Under the pieces are notes generated by a model, which searched no databases, was not told where the DNA came from, and saw only the letters and a program-made list of their open reading frames with translations. This document shows, piece after piece, positions 41,551-49,439 of a stretch of DNA of 64,000 nt (position 1 is the first letter of the stretch; every line of letters starts with the position of its first letter). Position numbers and translations under genes: made by a program. Origin of the DNA: JAHFRG01 sp036522275 (GTDB lineage Bacteria; Pseudomonadota; Gammaproteobacteria; Burkholderiales; JAHFRG01); contig DATDGC010000073.1 of assembly GCA_036522275.1 (NCBI GenBank), forward strand, positions 1 through 64,000, given 5' to 3'.

Positions 41551-42651
41551 CTACCGCGCCTGAGCACCGCTGTGTCGCGCCGGGCTGAGCAGCGCGGCCA
41601 CCGCGTCCAGAAACCGCTGTATGTCCGCGGCGTCGACGACGCCCATGGTCGAGACGCGGAAGATGGACGCCGCCAGCTTGCCCTGGCCGGCGTAGATGAC
41701 GAAGCCCCGCAGTTTGAGGCCGTCGTGCAGCGCGGCGTAGTCCAGGCCGTCGGGCAGGTGATAGGCCCGCAGGACCACAGAGCGCTCGCCTTCCCGCAAG
41801 AGCGGCACCACACCGAGACGGACGAGGCCCTCTTCCACCGCCTCGGCAAGACGGCGGTAACATTCGTGGCGTATGCGCCATCCGCCCTGATCCTCGAACT
41901 CGCGCAGTGCTTCGCGCAGCGCGTAGAAGATGGGCACGGCGGGCGTGAAGGCGGTGTCGCGGGCGTCCTGGGCGCGGCAATGCCGTGCCAGATCCAGGTA
42001 CACGCTGCGGCCGCCGTCCCCGTCGGGCAGCGCGTCCCGGCGCAAAATCACGAAGCTCACGCCCGGCGCGCCGTGCAGGCATTTGTTGGCGCTGGCGACG
42101 CAGGCCGTCACGCCCCAGGCGTCGAATTCCAGCGCTTCCGCACCGAAGCTGCTCACCGCATCCACCAGCAGCGCAATGTTACGCTCCCGGCACAGGCGGC
42201 CCACCGCTGCGACATCGTTCAGCCGCCCGGTGGTGGTTTCGTGCTGCACGACGGCCACGTGGGTAAAGCCCGGTTGCGCGTCCAGATGCCGGGCCAGCGC
42301 GTCCAGGTCCACTGGCGTGCCCCACGCCTGACGCGCTACCGCGTGGGCGATGCCGTGGCAGCCGGCGATATCCGCCAGACGCGCACCGTAGACGCCGTTC
42401 TCGATCACCAGCAGCCTTCCGTCCCGCGGCACCAGGCTCACGAGCATGGCTTCCACCGCCGCCGTGCCGGAACCGGACACCAGCACCGGCGCCCAGCTCT
42501 CCGGCGGCAGCGGATAGACTTCCAGCAGCCGGCGGCGAATCTCGTCCTGCAGCTCGCCGAATTCCCGCTCCCGGTGGCACAGGTCGGGCAGCGTCAGCGC
42601 CACGCGCACCCGTTCGGTCAGGTTCACGGGCCCGGGGTTGAGAAGAATCAT
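41551..42651 (-). CDS. phnW: 2-aminoethylphosphonate:pyruvate aminotransferase-like enzyme
   Basis: A 366-residue fold-type I PLP enzyme (class V). Starting MILLNPGPVNLTERVR, it matches PhnW. The substrate and cofactor motifs are VSGSGTAAVEAML, LLVDAVSSFGAE (Asp164) and ASANKCLHGAPGVSF with the Schiff-base Lys190. PhnW interconverts phosphonoacetaldehyde and 2-AEP. Next to PEP mutase and the decarboxylase it should work in the biosynthetic direction. The ATG at 42651 overlaps the decarboxylase stop by 4 bp; a start five codons earlier is possible. It is the last gene of the operon and very GC-rich. Confidence 0.88.
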   Translation of the reverse strand: MILLNPGPVNLTERVRVALTLPDLCHREREFGELQDEIRRRLLEVYPLPPESWAPVLVSGSGTAAVEAMLVSLVPRDGRLLVIENGVYGARLADIAGCHGIAHAVARQAWGTPVDLDALARHLDAQPGFTHVAVVQHETTTGRLNDVAAVGRLCRERNIALLVDAVSSFGAEALEFDAWGVTACVASANKCLHGAPGVSFVILRRDALPDGDGGRSVYLDLARHCRAQDARDTAFTPAVPIFYALREALREFEDQGGWRIRHECYRRLAEAVEEGLVRLGVVPLLREGERSVVLRAYHLPDGLDYAALHDGLKLRGFVIYAGQGKLAASIFRVSTMGVVDAADIQRFLDAVAALLSPARHSGAQAR

Positions 42652-43832
42652 GATGTCTTTGCGCATGGGTGGGCGGACAGCGACGGGCTGCCGATATGGT
42701 TCATGAGCCGGCGTAGCACGTCGGCGGGAGCCAGTCCCGGCCGGGGCGGTGTGGCCGCCACCCCCGGCGCGATCTTGAGGTGGACAAACACCGGTCCGAT
42801 GCCGTTTCGCCCCTGTAGCGCCTCGTCGAGCAGCGACAGGTTGTCGCCCTCCGAAACTTCCGCGTAGCCGCAGGCGGCAGCAATGGCGGCAAACGAGATG
42901 TCCCGCGCCACGGTGGCTTGGCCGCCGGTGGAATCGTGCACCTCGTTGTCCAGCAGCACGTGCAGCAGGTTCCGCGGACGGTAAGCGCCGATGGTGGCCA
43001 GGTTGCCCATACGCATGAGCGCCGCGCCGTCGCCGTCCAGCACTACCACCCGCAGGTCCGGACGCGTGAGAGCCAGGCCCAGCCCGAACGAGGACGCGCA
43101 GCCCATGGAACCTACCATGTAGAGCTGATGAGCGTGGTCCCCCAGGGCGTACAGCTCGCGGCCGGTGTAGCCAGTGGTGGCGATCACCACGTTGTTGCGC
43201 TTCGGCACGAGCCGGGCGACGCGCTCCAGCGCTTCGATGCGGCTCGGCCGCACCGCCGGTGGTGAGCGCCAGGCGCTACGCGGGGCCGCCCGCGGGGAGC
43301 GCGGCGGCGCTTCCACCGGCGCGGGCTTGCACGGCGCGAACCGGCCTTTGCGCACCAACAGAGCGTACGGGCGCTCGCGCTCGCCGATCGAGGCGTCCGC
43401 CTGCGCCAGCGCTTGGGCCAGCGCCTGGGGCGAGTCCGGCAGGTATGCCCAGGGGATCTCCATGATGTCCAGCAGCGCCGGGGTGATACGCCCCATCAGC
43501 GCGTGCTGCGGCTCATCGGCTACTCCCGGCTCGCCGCGCACGGTGACCAGCAGCAGCACCGGGATGCGAAACACATGGGTGAGCGAAGTCAGCGGGCTCA
43601 CCGCGTTGCCGAGGCCCGAATTCTGCATCAGCGCGATGCTGCGCCGGCCGCCCACCCAGGCACCGGCGGCGGCGGCCACCGCATCACCTTCGTTGGCCGA
43701 GGACACGTAGGTAAGCGCCGGGTCGGTGTTTACGTGGTTGATCAACCCAGTGAAAAACGAGCACGGCAACCCGGCGTACCAGCGATAACCCAGTGCCGCC
43801 GCCTGCAGCGCGAACTCGGCCGGCTCGATCAC
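42648..43832 (-). CDS. Phosphonopyruvate decarboxylase
   Basis: A 394-residue ThDP enzyme, the usual length for Ppd. N-terminal features are YAGLPCSFFTGLINHV and SANEGDAVAAAAGAWVGG; the ThDP-binding segment is VVVLDGDGAALMRMGNLATIG with LLDNEVHDSTGGQ, nearly diagnostic for Ppd. It drives phosphonate synthesis forward by converting phosphonopyruvate to phosphonoacetaldehyde. The GTG at 43832 overlaps the pepM stop as GTGA, which fixes the start; the longer open frame is in the pepM gene. Both ends are translationally coupled to neighbours. Confidence 0.92.
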   Translation of the reverse strand: MIEPAEFALQAAALGYRWYAGLPCSFFTGLINHVNTDPALTYVSSANEGDAVAAAAGAWVGGRRSIALMQNSGLGNAVSPLTSLTHVFRIPVLLLVTVRGEPGVADEPQHALMGRITPALLDIMEIPWAYLPDSPQALAQALAQADASIGERERPYALLVRKGRFAPCKPAPVEAPPRSPRAAPRSAWRSPPAVRPSRIEALERVARLVPKRNNVVIATTGYTGRELYALGDHAHQLYMVGSMGCASSFGLGLALTRPDLRVVVLDGDGAALMRMGNLATIGAYRPRNLLHVLLDNEVHDSTGGQATVARDISFAAIAAACGYAEVSEGDNLSLLDEALQGRNGIGPVFVHLKIAPGVAATPPRPGLAPADVLRRLMNHIGSPSLSAHPCAKTS

Positions 43833-45490
43833 GAAAGCGGCCCTTCGCACTCGCCCGCGCTGCTTAGCCCGTGGGCGAAATCGACGGCGCGGCGCAGATC
43901 GTCCGGGTTGTTCACGTCCAGCCAGTGGCCGTTCACGTACAGCACCTGCACGGGGTGCCCACTGTCGATCAGATAATTGAGCAGGTCCGGCAACCCGAGC
44001 TGCGTGAAGTCGGGCCGCTTGCCCAGCGCGTCCAGCGCCTGCAGTAGCCACCGGCGGCCGGCGCCCTGTACCCGCAGCATGCCGATCCACTGCCCGCTCG
44101 CCACGCCGGGCCCGGGCCGGGCGTTCACCCGTAGCAGCCGCACCTCCTGGCGGAACAAGGAGCGGTCGTCGGGGACCGAGCAATAGGCCAGGTCGCGCTG
44201 GCGCTCCGCCGGCACCGGCGAGGAATCCACCACCACCGCCACCTCTGCCGGGGTTTCCAGCAAGTCGCGCAGTATGTAGCTGCGAAACAGCAGGTCACCG
44301 TAGCTCACCACCGTATCCTTGCCGATGGCATCGCGGGCGCAGGCGAGGGAGGCAAGTTCGCCGCTCTCGGCATGGCCGCGGTTGTGCACGATCTTGATCC
44401 CCACCATGTCGATGGCCTGCGCCTTGTAGCCGGCGACCACGGTGATGTTGTTGACGGACTGCCGCTTGAACTCGTCCACCAGTCTCCGCAACAGCGGCCG
44501 TCCCGCCACCGGCAGCATGGCCTTGGGACGGTCCTCGGTCAGCGTGTCCATACCCTCGCCGCGACTGGCAGCCAGCACCAGCGCCGACAGGTCACGACCG
44601 GCTGCGGCGTACTGGCGCTCCGCCGCCAGCAGTTCGTCCGCCGACTGCAGCCGGAAAATCTCGTTGACCGGCGCGATCCGGTCCTCCACGTTCACCAGCG
44701 TCTGGGTGGTGTGGATCTCGCGGGTGAGCTCCTGCATGGCTGACACAGCCGCGCGCAGCGTGTGGTTGGCCCAGATGACGAGGCGGATGCCTGCGGCGCG
44801 GAACACGTCGGTGGGGGTGCTGTAGTACTTGGTGGGAACGATGACCAGCGGCGAGCGCCCGGCCCACTCCCTGGAGAAGGCAAGAATTTCATCGGCACTG
44901 CTTTTCTTGCTGTGGATCAGAATAGCGTCGGCGCCGGCTTGGCGGTACGCCTCGGCGCGGCGCAGGGCCTCGTCCAGGCCCCAGCCCGCGATCAGCGCCT
45001 CCACCCGCGCGACGATGACGAAATCCGGATCCTTCTGGCTGTCCTTTCCGGCGCGGATCTTGCCCTGAAACTCGGCGACGTCGGCCAGCGGTTGGCGATG
45101 GCCGTTGATGAAGCTGTTGGTTTTGGGGAACAGCTTGTCCTCGATGCACACGCCGGCGATGCCCCGCTGCTCCAGCTTCTGCACCAGGCGGCGCATGTTG
45201 TTGAAGTCGCCGTAGCCAGTGTCGCCGTCGATGAGGATGGGAATGCGGCTGGCATCGGACATGAACTCCAGCATGTCCACCACCTGGGTCCAGCTCGCCT
45301 CGTTGTTGTCGCGCACCCCGAACTGGGCGGAGAGGGTGAGCCCGCTGGCCCAGATGCCCTTGAAGCCGGCCTCCTCGACGATGCGGGCGCTGATGCCGTT
45401 ATGCGCCTCCATGAGGAACTCCAGCTCGGAAGAGTTGAGAAGCGCGCGCAGGGCAGCGGCTTTGGTGGGGTGGGGTGGGGGTCTGTCCAT
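43829..45490 (-). CDS. Phosphoenolpyruvate mutase fused to a nucleotidyltransferase
   Basis: A 553-residue fusion. Residues 1 to about 300 are PEP mutase, with IDGDTGYGDFNN and the diagnostic EDKLFPKTNS (residues 117-126) that separates PEP mutase from isocitrate lyase relatives. Residues from about 303 form a sugar-nucleotide-type transferase: LVLAASRGEGM, LTEDRPKAMLPVAGRPLLRRL, SYGDLLFRS. PEP mutase makes the C-P bond of phosphonopyruvate. The second domain probably activates a phosphonate with CTP, as PntC does for 2-AEP. The ATG at 45490 follows AAGGAACC. The first loop has Ser-Arg-Gly-Glu-Gly in place of a more usual Gly-Xaa-Gly-Thr-Arg. Confidence 0.92.
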   Translation of the reverse strand: MDRPPPHPTKAAALRALLNSSELEFLMEAHNGISARIVEEAGFKGIWASGLTLSAQFGVRDNNEASWTQVVDMLEFMSDASRIPILIDGDTGYGDFNNMRRLVQKLEQRGIAGVCIEDKLFPKTNSFINGHRQPLADVAEFQGKIRAGKDSQKDPDFVIVARVEALIAGWGLDEALRRAEAYRQAGADAILIHSKKSSADEILAFSREWAGRSPLVIVPTKYYSTPTDVFRAAGIRLVIWANHTLRAAVSAMQELTREIHTTQTLVNVEDRIAPVNEIFRLQSADELLAAERQYAAAGRDLSALVLAASRGEGMDTLTEDRPKAMLPVAGRPLLRRLVDEFKRQSVNNITVVAGYKAQAIDMVGIKIVHNRGHAESGELASLACARDAIGKDTVVSYGDLLFRSYILRDLLETPAEVAVVVDSSPVPAERQRDLAYCSVPDDRSLFRQEVRLLRVNARPGPGVASGQWIGMLRVQGAGRRWLLQALDALGKRPDFTQLGLPDLLNYLIDSGHPVQVLYVNGHWLDVNNPDDLRRAVDFAHGLSSAGECEGPLS

Positions 45491-45519
45491 AAATGGTTCC
45501 TTGAAGAAGAGCGCGGTGT

Positions 45520-46272
45520 TTACCACTGCAATCGGGGGAGTATCTCCAGGCGGGCGCGCTCGACGTCGTCGGGAAAGTCGATCTCTATCCAGGGCAGGCC
45601 GGTGACATCTTCTACTCCGAACTGGCGCGGCCCGGCCTCCAGCATCAGGTCCCGCAAGGCCTCTTCGTGGGGCTCCTGACCGCGGCCCGTTTCCAGGTAG
45701 ACTGAGGCCCGCGCCACCAGCGCGCGGCAGGTTTGCCTGGACAGGCGAAAGAAGCCTACCGACTCGCCGCAGACATCGAATGCGAGATTCGGCGCGACCT
45801 GCTTCCTGAATTCGACGATGCGTCCGTCGCGAACGCACACCTTCACCGGCTCGTCGCCGGGCTCGAAGTTCCGGTCCAGCAGCAGGCAGTCGGGCTGCCG
45901 GGAGTCCACCAGCGCACGCAGTATACGCTCATCGTAAAGCAAGTCGGCGTCCATGAGCAGCGTGTCCCGTCCCGTCAGCAGCGGTGCGCGGGCGTGCCAC
46001 ACGGTGACGATGCTGCCGAGCTGATAATCCGGATTGAACACGGTATCAGCGGCCAGCGCCTCCGGCAGCCGCGCCAGCTCTGCACGCACCTGATCCGCCG
46101 CGTAGCCGACCGCCACCCACACGTCAGCCACGCCGCACTCGCGCAACAGGTGGAGATGGCGTTCCAGCAGGCTCCGCCCGCCGAAGCGCAGCAGGCATTT
46201 CGGAACGGCGCTGGACTGCGCATCCTGCGCCAGCCGCGTACCCCGGCCGGCTGCGAGTATCACCGCCTGCAT
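45520..46272 (-). CDS. Nucleotidyltransferase (PntC/LicC-like)
   Basis: A 250-residue MobA-like NTP transferase with the canonical loop MQAVILAAGRGTRLAQDAQS, the lysine in VPKCLLRFGGRSLLERHL, DTLLMDADLLYDERIL as the metal Asp motif, and WIEIDFPDDVERAR at the end. It likely makes a CMP-activated head group, for example CMP-2-AEP for the adjacent CDP-alcohol phosphatidyltransferase. It is a second such domain besides that fused to PEP mutase, so the two may act on different substrates. The ATG at 46272 follows GGTGA. It lies 42 bp after the oxygenase gene. Confidence 0.82.
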   Translation of the reverse strand: MQAVILAAGRGTRLAQDAQSSAVPKCLLRFGGRSLLERHLHLLRECGVADVWVAVGYAADQVRAELARLPEALAADTVFNPDYQLGSIVTVWHARAPLLTGRDTLLMDADLLYDERILRALVDSRQPDCLLLDRNFEPGDEPVKVCVRDGRIVEFRKQVAPNLAFDVCGESVGFFRLSRQTCRALVARASVYLETGRGQEPHEEALRDLMLEAGPRQFGVEDVTGLPWIEIDFPDDVERARLEILPRLQW

Positions 46273-46314
46273 GGCACTCACCGTCGGGCGCGCGCGCCCG
46301 GCCAACGTGCCCGC

Positions 46315-47112
46315 TCAGACACGGAACACGTACTGCTTGCCGGGGTCGCGTTCGCAGTCGGGCGGGTAGCTCGCGCGCTTGTCGGCGTAGTAGCGCGCGC
46401 GCTGATCCCCTTCCGACAGTCTGTTGTAGGTGACGTAGAGCACCCGTCGCGGCCGGTCGCTCAGGTTGGCGTCCGAGCGATGGGGCGTGAACGAATCGAA
46501 GAACGCCACGTCGCCGGGAGCGGTCTCGTAGGGCACAAAGTCCATGCTCGCGGTCACTTCGTCCGGCAGCGGCGCCCAGCTCGGGCCAAGCTGCCCCTCC
46601 CGGTGGCGCCCGGCCACCAGCTCCAGGCAGCCGTTGGCCCGGGTCGCGGCGTCGATGCTGATGAGCGCGGTAATGTACAGGCTGGCGTAACGGTCCCATC
46701 CGGCCTGGACATCCTGGTGGGGTGTGAAGCCACCGCCGCCCGGCAGCTTGAAGTTGATCTTGTCCTTAAATATGACCGCCGGCTCGCCGAATAACTGGGC
46801 CATCGCGTCCCTCAGTCCCGGGCCGGTGAGCAGACGGTCCAGGCCGGCGTGGTACGGGCAGTAGTTTTCGATCCGGTTAAGCAGCCGCCGCCCCGGCTCC
46901 ACGCTGCTCTGCTCAAAATACATCATGTACTTGCCCGGCACCTCGGGATAGGTCGCAACCTCGTCGACCCAGGCCTTAATGCGCGCCATAGCGTCGCCTG
47001 GGTACAGGCCGCGAACGATCACGAAACCGTCGCGTTGAAACGATTTGATCTGGTCTTGGGACAAGGGCTGGTTCATGGTCATCCGTCGGTTCAATGCATC
47101 CGCATCGCGCAT
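46315..47112 (-). CDS. PhyH-family 2-oxoglutarate/Fe(II) oxygenase in the phosphonate operon
   Basis: A protein of up to 265 residues of the phytanoyl-CoA dioxygenase family. Seen are SFQRDGFVIVRGLY at the N-terminus, INFKLPGGGGFTPHQDVQAGW with the His-X-Asp iron ligands, and DSFTPHRSDANLSDRPRRVLYVTYN with the distal His and the 2OG-binding Arg. PhyH enzymes of phosphonate pathways (for example PhnY) hydroxylate the carbon next to phosphorus, so a hydroxylated 2-AEP head group is plausible. The ATG at 47112 overlaps the upstream stop as TGATG; starts at 47082 and 47076 are also possible. Confidence 0.82.
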   Translation of the reverse strand: MRDADALNRRMTMNQPLSQDQIKSFQRDGFVIVRGLYPGDAMARIKAWVDEVATYPEVPGKYMMYFEQSSVEPGRRLLNRIENYCPYHAGLDRLLTGPGLRDAMAQLFGEPAVIFKDKINFKLPGGGGFTPHQDVQAGWDRYASLYITALISIDAATRANGCLELVAGRHREGQLGPSWAPLPDEVTASMDFVPYETAPGDVAFFDSFTPHRSDANLSDRPRRVLYVTYNRLSEGDQRARYYADKRASYPPDCERDPGKQYVFRV

Positions 47113-47723
47113 CAACTCGCCGCTCCGGTTCGGGCGCAATTGCGCAGCAGTTTCCAGTAGAAAAACACCGCAAACACCGGTGCGCCCACTGCCGCCACCG
47201 ACAGGAGCTCCTCCGCCAGCCCGAACCAGATCAGGGTCGGCACGGCGAGTATTCCGTCGTCGGGATCGAAGCCAGCTGCTCCACCAAGCTCCGCCGCGCG
47301 TGCGCCCCGTAGCGCCTCCAGACGCAGCGTGAGAAAAAGAATCGCGGCAACGGCAAGGCCGGCCAGCACGCCCATCGGGATCGCCCGCCATTCCAGGGAC
47401 CCGCCCGAGAGCCCGACGCCTAGCCCGATGAATACCAGCGTGTTGCACAGGCCGTCGGTCACCAGGTCGTACTTGTGGCCGAACACGCTCCTCTTTCCGG
47501 ACTGGCGCGCCAGCTCGCCATCGGCCCGATCGAGCAGCATGGACAGCACGAACACCCCTGCCCCCCAGGCCAGCGCTGCCGGGCTGCCGACGGCTAATAT
47601 GGCGCTGGCTCCGAGACCGGTGAGCAGGCGCAGGGTGGTCAGGTGATTCGGCGCCACCGGAGTGTGGACCAGCGGCCGCACGCCGACCCGCACCAGGCGG
47701 TGGATCCAGGTGTTGTGACTCAC
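47112..47723 (-). CDS. CDP-alcohol phosphatidyltransferase (first copy)
   Basis: A 203-residue membrane enzyme with the complete family signature D-x2-DG-x2-AR-x8-G-x3-D-x3-D, seen as DRADGELARQSGKRSVFGHK then YDLVTDG. Such enzymes move a phospho- or phosphono-alcohol head group between CMP and a lipid alcohol. In an operon for activated aminoethylphosphonate, transfer to diacylglycerol or a similar acceptor is the natural proposal. The GTG start is at 47723. It heads the six-gene operon; its stop overlaps the oxygenase start. It is clearly related to the second copy at 50483-51139. Confidence 0.88.
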   Translation of the reverse strand: MSHNTWIHRLVRVGVRPLVHTPVAPNHLTTLRLLTGLGASAILAVGSPAALAWGAGVFVLSMLLDRADGELARQSGKRSVFGHKYDLVTDGLCNTLVFIGLGVGLSGGSLEWRAIPMGVLAGLAVAAILFLTLRLEALRGARAAELGGAAGFDPDDGILAVPTLIWFGLAEELLSVAAVGAPVFAVFFYWKLLRNCARTGAAS

Positions 47724-48106
47724 GACGCGGACTCGATGCGGGCTGTACCTGCCCGTCGCAAGGCCCTCGAGCGTGCCAGAGGATACCAGAAATCGGGGTG
47801 GGCGCCGGTCTTCTTGAGATCAGGTCGGTTCTGTTTGTGCCGCGTCTCGAGCAGCGACGTGGCATTCGATGTGGATATGGCTCGTTCTACCTTCAACTGT
47901 GTGCGGCCACGCTGGCCCCGGTCCTGTATTAGGGTTTTCCCTTAGATTCTACCAGAAACTCGAAGTGCGGCACCGATCAGTGCTGGCCCGGCGTCGCGTG
48001 AGGTTACACTAAAGCACGAATCGATCGTTCCAGGGGAGACTGCGGATGAGAAGCTTCACGCTGGCGCTGCTGGCGGGGGCCGACGATGCGCCCGTGGCCA
48101 AGGGGC
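47724..48106. other. Gene-free leader region of the phosphonate operon
   Basis: No gene is supported in these 383 bp. They separate the first CDP-alcohol phosphatidyltransferase from an SCP2-like remnant and should hold the operon promoter. A short near-palindrome (47928-47945) is the only marked feature. Confidence 0.45.
47928..47945. promoter_or_regulatory. Near-palindrome upstream of the phosphonate operon
   Basis: ATTAGGGTTTTCCCTTAG pairs TTAGGG/AGGG with its complement around TTTT, an operator-like symmetry. It lies about 205 bp upstream of the first gene of the operon. No regulator is encoded nearby, so binding by a transcription factor is only a suggestion. Confidence 0.3.
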
Positions 48107-48287
48107 TTACTTCGGGCGCAGGTCGGGAAAGAAGGCGACCAACTGCATCGCGAGTCCCATGTCCCCCGCGATCTTCAATCGCCCGCAGAGCAACGCCGAC
48201 ATGCCGCTCATCCCCTCTAGGATCGCGATGCAATCCTCCCCCGCCATCGACAGCGTGACGTTCGCCAGTGACACATGAGCGGGCAGA
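48107..48287 (-). pseudogene. C-terminal remnant of an SCP2 sterol-carrier-like domain protein
   Basis: About 60 codons on the minus strand read AHVSLANVTLSMAGED, then GRLKIAGDMGLAMQLVAFF to a stop at 48107. 'GKLKIxGDMGLAxKL' is a hallmark of the SCP2 lipid-binding domain's C-terminus. The N-terminal half is missing; upstream sequence is the end of the GT9 gene in another frame. A GTG inside the frame could start a 54-residue product, but a truncated gene is the better reading. Confidence 0.55.
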
Positions 48288-49439
48288 TCATGTGCGGCTC
48301 CATTCAGCAAGAATGCGCTCCACGCGCTCGATGACCATCTGTGACGTGACGCCTTGCATGCAGGCATGATCGTGCGGACATTGGGACAACCGTCGGTAGT
48401 TGCATGGCGAACAGGGTAACTCCAATCGCACAATCGAATCGGGACGGCCATACGGCCCGATGCAGACCGGGTCAGTCGGACCGAAGATGCTCACGACCGG
48501 TCTGTTCAACGCCGCGGCCAGATGCATAGGTCCGGAATCGTTGGTGACGCAGATTGCTGCGCGCTGAATAAGCGCCGCAAGATGGGCCGGTGTCGTTTGT
48601 CCGGCAAGGTCACGGGCTCCCGGACAGGTTGACGCAACTTTCTGACACAACTGCTGCTCGCGCGGCGATCCAGCCAGTGCAACGGCATAGCCTTGATTCA
48701 GAAAATACCGGGCGACGTCCTTATAGCCATCCAGTCGCCAGTGCTTGGTTTCCCAGACTGTGCCCGGCATCAGTAGCGCCAACGGTTTGCCGAGAAGATC
48801 GTGTTGACCGAGCAATTGTTCGACGTCCGGCAAAGCATCAGGCGGCAAATAGATGCGAAAGTCAGGCGGCGAATCATCGAGGCCAAGTATCGGTCCGATC
48901 CACAAGTAGCGATCGGCGGCATGCACAGCCAGCGTCGGGATTGGAATGCGATGGGTGTAGGCAAGCCATGAGCCTTCACGCGAACCAGCCCAGCCTCGGT
49001 CCGGGACGTTTTTGTCACCGCCCCGCTCGTAACCGCTATCTTCGCGTCGCACAGGTCCACGAAAACCGATGCGTACAGACGCGCCGCTGGCCATGACGAA
49101 CAGCGCCGAGCGAAGCTGGCCGTGCATATCAATCACGAGGTCATAATGCGCGCGACGGATTTGTCTCAGCAGGCGAAACAATCCGGTGGTGGCATCCCAA
49201 CTGCGGCCAAAGTGCGCAAATTCGTGCCGGTCGAACAAAATAATGTTGGTTAAGGCGGGATGGCAGCGTATCAGCTCGGCGTTTTGCGGCGTAAGAAACC
49301 AATCGATCTGCGCCCTTGGGTAACGCGCGCGTAATTTGACGAGCAACGGGATGGTGTGGATCACGTCCCCCAAGGCTGAAGGTTTGATCAACAGAATCCG
49401 TTCGAACTCTATTGTGCGAAGCGGTGACGCCAATTCCAA
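48288..49439 (-). CDS. GT9-family glycosyltransferase (heptosyltransferase-like)
   Basis: A 383-residue protein of the ADP-heptose:LPS heptosyltransferase family. Motifs are RILLIKPSALGDVIHTIPLLVKLRARYP, VIDMHGQLRSALFVMASGA, and CVTNDSGPMHLAAALNRPVVSIFGPTDP, the donor-binding region. An uncommon insert, DSGYERGGDKNVPDRGWAGS, lies near residue 133. It probably adds a sugar to the LPS core or another surface glycan. The start is a TTG directly after the upstream oxygenase stop. Base composition is lower in GC than the phosphonate operon, suggesting a separate origin inside the island. Confidence 0.87.
   Translation of the reverse strand: MELASPLRTIEFERILLIKPSALGDVIHTIPLLVKLRARYPRAQIDWFLTPQNAELIRCHPALTNIILFDRHEFAHFGRSWDATTGLFRLLRQIRRAHYDLVIDMHGQLRSALFVMASGASVRIGFRGPVRREDSGYERGGDKNVPDRGWAGSREGSWLAYTHRIPIPTLAVHAADRYLWIGPILGLDDSPPDFRIYLPPDALPDVEQLLGQHDLLGKPLALLMPGTVWETKHWRLDGYKDVARYFLNQGYAVALAGSPREQQLCQKVASTCPGARDLAGQTTPAHLAALIQRAAICVTNDSGPMHLAAALNRPVVSIFGPTDPVCIGPYGRPDSIVRLELPCSPCNYRRLSQCPHDHACMQGVTSQMVIERVERILAEWSRT

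Noticed and set aside
41429..42082. 217-codon minus-strand frame joining phnW shadow sequence to the ABC fragment
   Set aside because: The upstream part is an out-of-frame reading of phnW; only the last few codons are derived from the exporter gene.
41572..42867. Long open frame antisense to phnW (431 codons)
   Set aside because: Composition is His/Arg/Gln-rich without domains; it is a shadow of the GC-rich PhnW gene.
48046..48258. Plus-strand 70-codon frame beginning after GGGGAGACTGCGG
   Set aside because: A ribosome-binding-like sequence precedes it, but the product has no features beyond a short hydrophobic start and overlaps the SCP2-like remnant on the other strand.
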